The notes under the pieces are model-generated. The model had not been told where the DNA came from, did not search any database, and saw nothing but the letters and a program-made list of their open reading frames with translations. Both the position numbers and the translations under genes were made by a program. DNA of 50,684 nucleotides from TMED27 sp045106175 (GTDB lineage: Bacteria > Pseudomonadota > Alphaproteobacteria > Micavibrionales > Micavibrionaceae): contig JBGCEF010000065.1 in assembly GCA_045106175.1 (NCBI GenBank), positions 1 to 50,684 on the forward strand, given 5' to 3'. This document shows positions 24,654 through 32,610 of this stretch, in pieces. Each line of letters begins with the position of its first letter. Position 1 is the stretch's first letter.

Positions 24654-24700
24654 GCGAAGCACAGGGGTTGAAAGTTTAAGTCTCTCCTCGGCATTTTTTA
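24654..24700 (+). pseudogene. Decayed partial copy of tRNA-Phe
   Basis: About 75 bases after tRNA-Phe, GAAGCACAGGGGTTGAAAG and then AAGTCTCTCCTCGGCATTTTTT echo the tRNA's anticodon arm (AGCAGGGGATTGAAAA) and its 3' end (AAGTTCAATTCTCCCCTCGGGCACCATTT), with about a dozen bases missing between them. It cannot fold as a tRNA. Probably a degraded duplicate or old attachment site. Confidence 0.45.
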
Positions 24701-24738
24701 GGTGTGTGGCTTTTGGTGCGGGTATGTTGTTATTGGTT

Positions 24739-25776
24739 TTAAAGTGCGTTTATTGGTAAGTTGCCGACTTTAGTATGAAGTTCTGGTTCGTGGCCCAGCA
24801 GTTCCATGAGATGGGGAGCTGTCATGCGCATCTGGGATTGTTTAAAGAAATCACTATTCGCGGCGAGAGTTTCTTCATTATTCGGATAAACATAGTTTAT
24901 CATCAACCAGTCTTTATTATTGTCAGGATTGATTTTGATATCCCCAATATAAGCGCCGTTTCCGAGATGAAATTTCATAACAGGGTCCATTTCAGTCAGT
25001 AAGTATCGCATGAGCATTTGTTTTAGTTCTGGATGACTTGAAGCGTCTTGGATGCTGTCCATGAATGCTGGGGCAGCGATTTTATTGTCTTCATCCCAGA
25101 ATCCTTCAAAACCGGGTTGTTTTGTTAGCCAGCTAGAGAATTTTCTTGCAGGTGAAAGTGTTGATATGACTAAGTTATACCCGTGATGTTCAGCTTCACT
25201 TTTTAGGGAGGCATAGACTTCTCGTGCTAAAGGGCGGCCGCCATGATCCCATGAATCTTTGCCATCGTTAGAGATGGTATATAATATAGCTGCGACTGTT
25301 TTTGTTTTATCGGTTACTTGGAATGGTTCGACCGGTAATTCTTTAACAGTGTCAATATTTCCGGGTATGTCAGAATAGGAGAGTTCTTCATCGGATGAAA
25401 TATCCATAAGCGCAGTATAAATGCCGGTTGTTACAACTGGTTTGCCGTCCCTATTTACGCGTGCAAAGCAGCGCTTATTATCACCATGATTTCCTATTCT
25501 TTTTGCAACTAATTCTTCAATGTTTGGAAGTTCGTGTACTTGTTCATTTGTCAAAAGCTGTTCATGCAGTGCTTTATATTTTTTGTCAGGGAGTATTTGT
25601 TCAAAAGAAATGCTTTCTTTTAATGCTAATACCATGGCGTCGCGGCGCGTTACTAAATCACGTCTTTGTTCGTCTATAGTGGAGATTTGTGCATTAAGGC
25701 GAGCAAGGGCATCGGGGGAAGGTTTGCTTCCTCCAAATACAGATACTAATCTAAATTTATCAGGTAATTTTCTCAT
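24739..25776 (-). CDS. Malonyl-CoA decarboxylase-like protein
   Basis: The ATG at 25774-25776 is chosen over an upstream in-frame TTG; 345 aa. The C-terminal half matches the malonyl-CoA decarboxylase catalytic pattern: STLSPARKFSSWL (Ser208, cf. TLSPIPGF..WL), then MKFHLGNGA (His270, cf. HFHLRNGA), then WLMINYVYPNNEET (cf. MVNYRY). In that family Ser and His release CO2 from malonyl-CoA to give acetyl-CoA. The N-terminal helices (25-70) are shorter than usual and the protein is about 100 residues shorter than typical MCDs. It is divergent, so it may act on another CoA or acyl substrate. It has no matBC-type neighbours. Confidence 0.5.
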   Translation of the reverse strand: MRKLPDKFRLVSVFGGSKPSPDALARLNAQISTIDEQRRDLVTRRDAMVLALKESISFEQILPDKKYKALHEQLLTNEQVHELPNIEELVAKRIGNHGDNKRCFARVNRDGKPVVTTGIYTALMDISSDEELSYSDIPGNIDTVKELPVEPFQVTDKTKTVAAILYTISNDGKDSWDHGGRPLAREVYASLKSEAEHHGYNLVISTLSPARKFSSWLTKQPGFEGFWDEDNKIAAPAFMDSIQDASSHPELKQMLMRYLLTEMDPVMKFHLGNGAYIGDIKINPDNNKDWLMINYVYPNNEETLAANSDFFKQSQMRMTAPHLMELLGHEPELHTKVGNLPINAL

Positions 25777-25937
25777 AGTTTTTACGATCGAAGCTAAAAA
25801 TAGCAACTTTTATCAATATGTCAAATAAAATGAGGTTTATATGTGTTGATTGATCAATCGTTTGAACTTCGAATTACTTTAATATTTTCATAATTTTTTA
25901 ATAGCTATTTAGTATCATGCATTCTGTAGAGGTTTGT

Positions 25938-26900
25938 ATGGAATTTATTGAGCGTAGTACATTTGAAGTTGTTGAAGAGGTTTTTGGCGCGTCTCAGGGG
26001 CTTTTTATTGGTGAAGACCATAATTCGGAAGCGATAGAAGCATTTATGGTGTCAAACATGGAGCGTCTTTCTGGGCTTGGTGTGCAACAGCTTTATATGG
26101 AGATGGGACTGGTTGAAGATATGGCTGCCTATGAGGCGTTTAATAATGCTGAGCCAGGGACGCCGGAATGGGATGAGACATTGCAGGCGTTGATTGAGGC
26201 GCGCAGTGATAATGTCTCTATTCATGCAGCGGATAATCGTTTGGAGATGATGATCGCCGCTAGAAATGCGGGGATTGAAGTGTACCCGATTGATTATGAT
26301 CGCGGAGATGATGATCGTATTACGGTGAATTCTACGTGGGCGCAGACGGTTTTAGACAAGAAACAATCATTGGAGACGGGTGAGCGTTATATTGTTTTTG
26401 GTGGGATTTACCACAGTAGTGCTGAATTCAATAATTCAGGGGTTGATCGTATTTTGGATATACCGAGTATTGATCAGATTAATCCTAATTTAAACGAGTT
26501 TCGTTATAAGTTTTCTTTTTTAAATAGTAGCCTTTTGGTGGAAGGTGACGGAATTCAAGATTCTGATTATGCGCTTGTCTTTACGCAGAGCCCTGAAGAG
26601 TATTTTGCATTTGATATTAATCATTGGACCAATGAAGGGCGTCTAGATTTGGTTGAGAGTTATGATATTTTAATCGCGGATATGCGTGCATCGATAACCA
26701 TGTATCAAAATGCCGAAATGGGAGATTTTTTGAGTAGCCTTCCGCAAATTAAAGAGCGTATGCAAGCGTTGCTAAATTCTATGCCAAGCGATACGGAAGC
26801 CCATCAATATATGCAATCTGCGTTTGATGTATTTAAGCGAGAAACAGAGGGGCTTGAGCTTAATAGCGTTCCTGCACTTGATTTACAGCATCAGCAGTAA
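25938..26900 (+). CDS. EreA/ChaN-like superfamily protein (tentative)
   Basis: An in-frame ATG lies at 25917, but ATG 25938 follows AGAGG at six bases and is preferred; 320 aa. Two short motifs stand out: LFIGEDHNS (E26, H28) near the N-terminus, followed by QLYMEMG, and YIVFGGIYHSS (H159). This GExH ... GGxxH pattern recalls the ChaN/EreA/TraB-TIKI superfamily, whose members include hydrolases and haem-binding proteins and parts of some bacterial toxins. The C-terminal 100 residues are helical. There is no signal peptide. The assignment rests on motif resemblance only. Confidence 0.45.
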   Translation: MEFIERSTFEVVEEVFGASQGLFIGEDHNSEAIEAFMVSNMERLSGLGVQQLYMEMGLVEDMAAYEAFNNAEPGTPEWDETLQALIEARSDNVSIHAADNRLEMMIAARNAGIEVYPIDYDRGDDDRITVNSTWAQTVLDKKQSLETGERYIVFGGIYHSSAEFNNSGVDRILDIPSIDQINPNLNEFRYKFSFLNSSLLVEGDGIQDSDYALVFTQSPEEYFAFDINHWTNEGRLDLVESYDILIADMRASITMYQNAEMGDFLSSLPQIKERMQALLNSMPSDTEAHQYMQSAFDVFKRETEGLELNSVPALDLQHQQ

Positions 26901-27032
26901 TTTTTTTTATTGATTGGGTTGGTGGGTGTCGTGCTGCATACACAGGAATTGTTTTGTTCTTTGATGTATCAGTGTTTTCTATATGTGCAGTATGCTAGTG
27001 TTGGTTATTATAAATATTGAGAGAATATTGTT

Positions 27033-27398
27033 ATGTCTGATTCTGAAAAAGTTGTTATGCGTAAAGAGTTTTTTGAAGGTGTAAGCATCTTTGAGGAGGG
27101 CGATGAGGCAACCGAGGCGTTTGTGATTGAAAAAGGCGAAGTTGAGATTTTTCGTAAAGAAGATGACGTTACAAAGCAGATTGCTGTGATTGGCGAAGGT
27201 GAGACGTTGGGGGAAATGGCGTTGATCAAGGGCGTTAAGCATTCTTCATCAGCCGTTGCGCGACAAAAAACGCGTGTTGCGATTGTTTCGAAAGCAATGA
27301 TGGATGAAAAGCTGAGCCAGTGCGATCCGTTGATTAAATCGATGATTTTTCGTTTAACGGATCGTCTTTACAAATCAAATGCTGATAAATTTAGCTAA
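27033..27398 (+). CDS. Stand-alone cyclic-nucleotide-binding-fold protein (second copy)
   Basis: A 121-aa single cNMP-binding beta-roll (IFEEGDEATEAFVIEKGEVEIF; LGEMALIKG) with a C-terminal helix (DPLIKSMIFRLTDRLYKSN). The same helix, DPVMRALIRMLIERLQNTN, ends the protein at 4022-4408, so the two are probably paralogues. As there, the cyclic-phosphate Arg is not found: KHSSSAVA stands after the GE motif. No output domain is attached. It has a GAGAG ribosome site and a small hairpin at its stop codon. Confidence 0.7.
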   Translation: MSDSEKVVMRKEFFEGVSIFEEGDEATEAFVIEKGEVEIFRKEDDVTKQIAVIGEGETLGEMALIKGVKHSSSAVARQKTRVAIVSKAMMDEKLSQCDPLIKSMIFRLTDRLYKSNADKFS

Positions 27399-27418
27399 TC
27401 TTCTTAAGATTTATTTTT
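27397..27418 (+). terminator. Compact terminator overlapping the stop codon
   Basis: AATCTT, CTT loop, AAGATT, followed by TATTTTTT. The stem is only 6 bp and A+T-rich, so termination may be weak. It overlaps the stop codon of the cyclic-nucleotide-fold gene and the end of the convergent hydrolase gene. Confidence 0.4.
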
Positions 27419-28364
27419 TGTCGCCGCTCATGCGGGGGACGTAAATTAAATCTGGTTTTTCCATTGGTTCAAAGACTGGTGTTTTTTCACACATAGGTAA
27501 GTCCGCTTTTAAGAGGTCAGGCCATTTTTCGACCCAGCCGCGGGCGTGCTCAGCTTCTTGTATCATTGTATATTCTACACATTGGGATTCGCCCACAGCT
27601 TGTAGGTAGGAATGCAGTACTGCTGGTTTAACGGTTTCATCTTGACCGCCAATGAAGTGGTGTTGCGGTACATCTTTCAGTCGACCGGCGAAATCTATCG
27701 CGTTTAGAGAATTGTTGAGCGGGGCAATGCCTAAATAGACACTTTGAGCATCATGGTCCAGATTTCCAGCCACTGTTCTTAATGTCAGGACATCGTCACG
27801 TTGAGCGGCTAGGATAGCGGCGATGGCGCCGCCGCCGTCATATCCAACCAAGTGGAAATTTTTAGTCGAGAATTGGCGGCTTATGTTATCAAGAGCGCTG
27901 TTATAGGCGGCGATAACCTCTGGTGAGAAGCGTGCGCTGCCCCAAAAGATGGGGTCACATTTTTTTTGTTTTTTGTCTTCATCCGTGCTGTGATCGTAAT
28001 GAACCATACCTGTATATTGGCAAGGGCGCGCTAGATACGCGACGTTGTCTGATTTGTCGCGTGTGGCTAAATGCAGGGCTACTGGATTTATTGGTGTTGG
28101 GTTGTTGGTTTTCCCCGTTTGGGATGAGCGATCTGCGGTGCCATCACCTTCTATATATAATGTAACGGGTTTGTTTTTTTCATGCATACGCTCAAAGGCC
28201 GTTAAATTAAAGTCGCCCGTATTGATGGTGCGTTTATTCATCCATGCCGGAGAGGCCAGTCTGTATGCGACTTCTTCGCGTATCGCTGTTGGTGCGCTAC
28301 AGGCGGCGATTACGGTTGTTGTTGCTAATGCGGCGAGTGTTAGAGATGTCAGTTTGCGTTTCAT
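27411..28364 (-). CDS. Alpha/beta-hydrolase-like lipoprotein with Asp at the nucleophile position
   Basis: Start chosen at ATG 28362-28364 (317 aa) because it begins the signal sequence; an upstream TTG-type start (28418) would bury it. The lipobox ends at Cys22 (IAAC). The fold follows hydrolases: LYIEGDG, a nucleophile elbow GYDGGG with Asp176 where Ser is usual, an acid-loop GGQDETV, and a His candidate in EAEHARGW. Asp as nucleophile is used by dehalogenases and epoxide hydrolases, but the surrounding sequence is not like those, so the enzyme may be changed or inactive. Two Cys pairs (CQYTG, KKCDP) could form a disulfide. It is in a minus-strand set with the next two genes. Confidence 0.6.
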   Translation of the reverse strand: MKRKLTSLTLAALATTTVIAACSAPTAIREEVAYRLASPAWMNKRTINTGDFNLTAFERMHEKNKPVTLYIEGDGTADRSSQTGKTNNPTPINPVALHLATRDKSDNVAYLARPCQYTGMVHYDHSTDEDKKQKKCDPIFWGSARFSPEVIAAYNSALDNISRQFSTKNFHLVGYDGGGAIAAILAAQRDDVLTLRTVAGNLDHDAQSVYLGIAPLNNSLNAIDFAGRLKDVPQHHFIGGQDETVKPAVLHSYLQAVGESQCVEYTMIQEAEHARGWVEKWPDLLKADLPMCEKTPVFEPMEKPDLIYVPRMSGDKK

Positions 28365-28436
28365 GAAAATTCTCGTTTGGGAATAAATTGGAAATATATT
28401 ACCTGATAACAATATCACGTCTTTAAAGATAAATCA

Positions 28437-29093
28437 TTATTGGGATTTTGCTTTTTCTGCTCTTTGTTTTTGGGCTAGCCTTTCAAGCTTTCTGGGGCTC
28501 CAGCCATCTTTCCATGTTTCGAATTCTATAATTCTTGGCGGTTCGCCATTGTTGTAGAACCACGAATCAATGGCGTAGACCTGTTTAGTTTCGTTTTCAA
28601 TAAGTGTTGCTGTTTGGTGTGGCCATTGACGCAAACTAACGCGGGCTTGTGGGGTACCGATAATGTGATGATGGATATGACCGCGTTTTTGTAAGGCCAA
28701 CATATACATGCTTGTGTTTGTGCTTTCGTCGACGCAATCAAGCTGAGTGTGGCCGGTTTTTTGGAAGGTGCCCCATACATCTTTGGATGTTCCGTTTTTT
28801 GTGCCAACAATGGTTTCAAATTCAGCAATGGACTTGATGATTTTATCGCGCTCGTCTTTTGGTGTTTTAGCTTTGCGTTTGAAGGGGGCGTCGATTATGG
28901 CCCATTCGTCCTCGTTTAGTATAATTGTATCAATGAATTGGCAGCCATATCCGCGACATGACTGGAACTGAGTTGTGCTGGGTGGGCTTAAGTTTCTTTT
29001 GGCGAGGTAATGTTCGACCGGATCGAATGTTGAGTTTGCGCACGCGCTTAAGGGTAGTAGTGTGCCTATGATGAGAATTTTTTTGAGTGTCAT
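28437..29093 (-). CDS. Lipoprotein with transglutaminase-like Cys-His-Asp residues (tentative)
   Basis: A 218-aa predicted lipoprotein (LSAC lipobox; Cys18). Two more Cys near residues 46 and 51 (SCRGYGC) could form a disulfide. The segment LDCVDESTNTSMYMLAL (C120), PHQTATLIEN (H159) and VYAIDSWFYN (D176) follows the order and spacing expected of the papain-like/bacterial transglutaminase-like fold, where C, H and D form the active site. The start codon overlaps the xthA stop by four bases, so the two are coupled. Envelope protease or transpeptidase-like activity is an inference. Confidence 0.55.
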   Translation of the reverse strand: MTLKKILIIGTLLPLSACANSTFDPVEHYLAKRNLSPPSTTQFQSCRGYGCQFIDTIILNEDEWAIIDAPFKRKAKTPKDERDKIIKSIAEFETIVGTKNGTSKDVWGTFQKTGHTQLDCVDESTNTSMYMLALQKRGHIHHHIIGTPQARVSLRQWPHQTATLIENETKQVYAIDSWFYNNGEPPRIIEFETWKDGWSPRKLERLAQKQRAEKAKSQ

Positions 29094-29875
29094 GCGGCGA
29101 TCTCTATTATGATGGGGGTGTGGTCGGATGGGCGCTCCCAGCCGCGCGGAGTTTTATCGATTGTACAGCTTTGAATGCGGTCGGCGATTTCAGGGGATAG
29201 CAGGAAGTGATCAATCCGGATGCCGTCATTCTTTTGCCATGCGCCGCGTTGATAATCCCAAAAGCTATAGCGTTCAGGGGATTTGTCAAAGATACGATAC
29301 GCCTCGGTTAGCCCCAAATTAAGAAGGGCGCGAAATTCTGCGATTGATTCTGGTTGTTTGAGGGCGTCGTTGGCCCATGCTTTTGGATTATGGCAGTCTA
29401 TATCTTCGGGGATGATGTTAAAATCACCGCCTATTGTAAAGGGAATATTGTTATCTTTTAATTCCTTAAGTCGCTGTCTTAAGCGTTTCATCCAACTGAT
29501 TTTATAAGTGAATTTTTCGGTGCCGACGGGGTTTCCATTCGGGAGGTAGATATTGATTAAGCGTAGCGGCTTGCCATCGGGGCCATCGGTTTCAAATTCG
29601 ATATAGCGCGATTGTTCGTCAGTTTCATCACCGGGGAGGCGGTTGAGAATCACATTAATAGGTTTTTTAGAGAAAACAGCGACGCCATTGTAAGCCTTTT
29701 GCGTGACAGCGGCAGTTTCATAACCGATGGCGTGAAAATCTAGTTCAGGGAAATCCAGTCCTTTTAGTTCTTGGACCATCAAGATATCAAGATTGGTATC
29801 TTGGAGGTATTTGATGACATGGTCTTTTCGGGCTTTGATCGAATTGACGTTCCAGCTGGCTATTTTTATTGACAT
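29090..29875 (-). CDS. xthA: Exodeoxyribonuclease III
   Basis: A 261-aa AP endonuclease/exonuclease (EEP fold). Motifs: IASWNVNSIKAR (Asn), LDILMVQELK (metal-binding Glu), NIYLPNGNP, GGDFNIIPEDID, NDGIRIDHFLLSP and the terminal SDHTPI with the catalytic His. It repairs abasic sites and trims 3' ends of duplex DNA. It is the first gene of a minus-strand set, followed at four-base overlap by the lipoprotein gene. Confidence 0.93.
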   Translation of the reverse strand: MSIKIASWNVNSIKARKDHVIKYLQDTNLDILMVQELKGLDFPELDFHAIGYETAAVTQKAYNGVAVFSKKPINVILNRLPGDETDEQSRYIEFETDGPDGKPLRLINIYLPNGNPVGTEKFTYKISWMKRLRQRLKELKDNNIPFTIGGDFNIIPEDIDCHNPKAWANDALKQPESIAEFRALLNLGLTEAYRIFDKSPERYSFWDYQRGAWQKNDGIRIDHFLLSPEIADRIQSCTIDKTPRGWERPSDHTPIIIEIAA

Positions 29876-29904
29876 AATAAAATTTTCTAGTGTAATTTAA
29901 GTCT

Positions 29905-30150
29905 ATGGATGTTGTAGGACCTGTCTTAAAAGCAGTCAATCGTGTCTCGCCTTGTTTTGCAAGTGCGGCTGTTGGAATTATTTACAGGCGCGAGCTTAAC
30001 GATGTTTATGAGCGCCATTTTGGGGCGTTAATGGACAATGATGCAAGTCATTGGCGGGAGAGCATTAATGCACAAAATTTAGCGTCACGTATTGCTTATT
30101 CTTATTATTATGATGAGCGTGATGCGATTTTGGAACGTATAATAGGTTAG
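29905..30150 (+). CDS. Small orphan protein 1 of 4
   Basis: An 81-aa, mostly helical protein (VERHFG-like aromatic helix VYERHFGALMDND, then WRESINAQNLASRIAYSYYYDERDAI). There is no strong ribosome site before the ATG. It is the first of four successive small genes on the plus strand, divergent from xthA by about 30 bases. No signal peptide or membrane segment is evident, and no family recognised. Confidence 0.5.
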   Translation: MDVVGPVLKAVNRVSPCFASAAVGIIYRRELNDVYERHFGALMDNDASHWRESINAQNLASRIAYSYYYDERDAILERIIG

Positions 30151-30210
30151 TTTATTTGACATATTAATTTTGTTTCGCTATGTTTCTTATCGTTGATATA
30201 AAGGTTTGAT

Positions 30211-30402
30211 ATGAAATTAAGAGAAACTGGTTTTTTTGGTGATGGTCCCGATGAGATTGTTTTGCAGTCAGATTGGCGGGATACGATGCTTTTGATGGAA
30301 GAGGCAGGTTTTGATTATTCTGGTCTTGCGGCTGATGGTAGCCCCCCGCGAGATATTGGTTTAGATGATCTTCATTCAACATTAGATGTGATTTTAGGTT
30401 AA
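30211..30402 (+). CDS. Small orphan protein 2 of 4
   Basis: A 63-aa acidic protein with a GAAGFDYSGLAADGSPPRDIGLDDLHSTL-like loop-rich second half (E-E-A-G-F-D-Y region). AAAGG precedes the ATG at a workable distance. It is unrelated by eye to its neighbours. Confidence 0.45.
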   Translation: MKLRETGFFGDGPDEIVLQSDWRDTMLLMEEAGFDYSGLAADGSPPRDIGLDDLHSTLDVILG

Positions 30403-30431
30403 AATAAGAAGTTCTTTTTAAGGATAGTTTT

Positions 30432-30650
30432 ATGAGGTTATGGGCAAATTTTCGTGGGGCTGTTTCCGTTCTTAGTTTGAATGCAAGTAAAACAAAAATG
30501 TCTCCTTTTTCTGATAAAGCGGGTAGCAGGCCTGTTGAAAGTGCAGCGGAGTGGGCCCAAGGTGTTCATGATCGCAAACGTAAAGCTATTGCAGTGCGAT
30601 CAGTATATTTTGATCCTCAAATGCTTAAAACCAGTGATACTCAGAGATAG
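30432..30650 (+). CDS. Small orphan protein 3 of 4
   Basis: A 72-aa basic protein. AAGGA lies before the ATG. It has a hydrophobic start (MRLWANFRGAVSVLSLNAS) that could be a weak amphipathic helix, then a Lys/Arg-rich helix (WAQGVHDRKRKAIAVRSV). Ten bases separate it from the next gene, whose ribosome site overlaps its stop codon. Confidence 0.45.
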   Translation: MRLWANFRGAVSVLSLNASKTKMSPFSDKAGSRPVESAAEWAQGVHDRKRKAIAVRSVYFDPQMLKTSDTQR

Positions 30651-30659
30651 GAGCATTTT

Positions 30660-30992
30660 GTGTTTTGGGCTTTGGATAATGTGTTTCAAGGTGATGAGGG
30701 TGCTCAGAATGCTATCGGTGTTAATTTTGATGAAGCTATGCGCTGGTTTGATGCGCGTATAATTTCTGACATTGGTTTTGATCCGTCAGATGAAGACGAA
30801 CGTCAAGATTTTATAGATGCTGTTTTAGCCGAAGCAAAAGGTGATGATGAAGCTTTAGAGTTTATCGGAAACGATGTTCATAAGGCTCTGGCTTGGTACA
30901 GAGATTATTCGCTTTATACACTGGGATATTCTCCCGATTTAGATTTGGGGTATGATGAAAATAGGCCCGTTATTGACGGGGTAATGTGTTAA
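30660..30992 (+). CDS. Small orphan protein 4 of 4
   Basis: A 110-aa acidic protein beginning at GTG, with a strong ribosome site (AGGAG six bases earlier). The sequence has many Asp/Glu and aromatic residues (MRWFDARIISDIGFDPSDEDER; ALAWYRDYSLYTLGYSPDLDLG). It is a globular helical candidate of unknown family. Its stop is two bases from the convergent erpA stop. Confidence 0.5.
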   Translation: MFWALDNVFQGDEGAQNAIGVNFDEAMRWFDARIISDIGFDPSDEDERQDFIDAVLAEAKGDDEALEFIGNDVHKALAWYRDYSLYTLGYSPDLDLGYDENRPVIDGVMC

Positions 30993-30994
30993 GC

Positions 30995-31312
30995 CTATAC
31001 CGCGAAGCTAGTGCCGCATCCGCAGCCGGAGATAGCGTTTGGGTTTTCGATTTTAAATTCTGATCCAATCAAGCCTTGGTCAAACTTCACGATTGAGCCA
31101 TCCAAAAAGGGCAATGAAATATCATCTGTGACAACCGCATCTTCGAAGATTTTATCTTTATCATTTTTATCTTCGGTTAGTTCCAATTTATATTGAAAGC
31201 CGGAACATCCGCCGCCTTCGACGGTGACGCGCAGCAATAGCGCATCTTTGTTTTGTGCGGTTCGTAATTCATGAATGCGCTTTACGGCGCTATCGTCAAT
31301 GATTAAGCTCAT
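30995..31312 (-). CDS. erpA: Iron-sulfur cluster insertion protein ErpA
   Basis: The frame extends to 31348, but ATG 31310-31312 gives the normal start (SLIIDDSAVKRI) and 105 aa. It is an A-type carrier with its three conserved Cys: C36 (VEGGGCSGFQY), C97 and C99 (SGCGCG). It passes Fe-S clusters to target enzymes. It is divergent from dgt, sharing a 28-base region between the two start codons. Confidence 0.92.
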   Translation of the reverse strand: MSLIIDDSAVKRIHELRTAQNKDALLLRVTVEGGGCSGFQYKLELTEDKNDKDKIFEDAVVTDDISLPFLDGSIVKFDQGLIGSEFKIENPNAISGCGCGTSFAV

Positions 31313-31340
31313 AATATTATTATATAGTTTAAGTACGGGT

Positions 31341-32564
31341 ATGAGCAATATGAGTTCTGAATCATCTTATAATTATTGTGCATTGCCTTTGGCGTCTTAT
31401 GCATGTGTGCCAGAAAATTCTAGGGGGCGGGTGCATGATGAGCCGGGTAGTGAGCATCGTAATGCGTTTCAGCGTGATCGAGATCGGATTATTCATGCGT
31501 CGGCGTTTCGTCGGTTGAAATATAAGACCCAAGTGTTTGTTTATCATGAGGGTGATCATTACCGCACACGTTTGACCCATACCTTAGAAGTGGCGCAGAT
31601 TACACGTTCGATTGCGCGGGAGTTAATGGTGAATGAGGATTTGGCGGAAGGGATCGCCTTGGCTCATGACTTGGGGCATACGCCGTTTGCGCATATTGGT
31701 GAGACATATCTTGCCAAATGCATGGAGCCCTATGGCGGGTTTGAGCATAATGATCAATCGTTGCGTGTTTTGACAACGCTTGAGCGGAAATATCCGAATT
31801 GGAATGGATTGAACCTGACATGGGAGACCTTGGAAGGGGTCGTGAAGCATAATGGCCCTCTTTATGGTCCTCATGATTTGGGAGAAGTGCATATTTCCGT
31901 GCGGGAATTACAAGAGAAGATGGATTTAGAATTAGATTCACATTCTTCTATTGAAGCGCAGGTCGCAGCGATTTCCGATGATGTTGCGTATAACAATCAT
32001 GATGTGGAAGACGGCTTGCGTGCGCATTTGTTTACTTTGGATGATTTAGAGACCATTCCACTTTTGGGGCGCGTGATGGCGGATGTTCGGGCGGAATATG
32101 GCATGTTAGAAGAGCGCTACATGGTGAATGAGACCATCCGTCGTATGATTGGGACGATGGTCAATGATGTTTTACGAGAGAGTGAGGCACGCATTAAAAA
32201 AGCCAATCCGCAAAGCCCAGAGGATGTGCGCAAGGCAGGGGGGCAATTAGTTGCGTTTAGTGATGGTATGAAGAGCCAAGTGGATGAATTGCGCGCGTTT
32301 TTGTTTGATCGGATGTATCGTCATTATACGGTTGAGCGTCTGCATTTGAAGGTAGAGCGTATCGTGACAGAGTTATTCACAGCTTTTACCGACAATATAC
32401 GAGTGTTGCCCGATAATTGGCAAAAGCGCGTGGAAGAGGCGGGAGGCCTTGATAATGAGCAAATTCGTGCGCGGGTTGTTTGTGATTACATTGCGGGTAT
32501 GACAGATCGATATGCTATACGCGAACATGAGCGTCTTTTTGATCTCTATTGGGATTTGCGTTAA
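31341..32564 (+). CDS. dgt: Deoxyguanosinetriphosphate triphosphohydrolase-like protein
   Basis: The frame opens at 31275, but the region before ATG 31341 overlaps the erpA coding region and start, so I use 31341 (407 aa; a second ATG nine bases later is possible). The HD-domain residues are visible: TRLTHTLEVAQI, then LAHDLGHTPFAHIGE and later AAISDDVAYNNHDVEDG. By family it hydrolyses dNTPs to nucleosides and triphosphate; Alphaproteobacterial members are the type 2 form. It starts the operon to zapE. Confidence 0.92.
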   Translation: MSNMSSESSYNYCALPLASYACVPENSRGRVHDEPGSEHRNAFQRDRDRIIHASAFRRLKYKTQVFVYHEGDHYRTRLTHTLEVAQITRSIARELMVNEDLAEGIALAHDLGHTPFAHIGETYLAKCMEPYGGFEHNDQSLRVLTTLERKYPNWNGLNLTWETLEGVVKHNGPLYGPHDLGEVHISVRELQEKMDLELDSHSSIEAQVAAISDDVAYNNHDVEDGLRAHLFTLDDLETIPLLGRVMADVRAEYGMLEERYMVNETIRRMIGTMVNDVLRESEARIKKANPQSPEDVRKAGGQLVAFSDGMKSQVDELRAFLFDRMYRHYTVERLHLKVERIVTELFTAFTDNIRVLPDNWQKRVEEAGGLDNEQIRARVVCDYIAGMTDRYAIREHERLFDLYWDLR

Positions 32565-32610
32565 ATAGTAAAGAAGAATCAATTTTACACATCAAACAAG
32601 GTATTGAGAG

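Noticed and set aside
26979..27242. Minus-strand frame opposite the second cNMP-fold gene
   Set aside because: Antisense to a recognisable protein with a good ribosome site; product is Phe/His/Asn-rich as shadows are.
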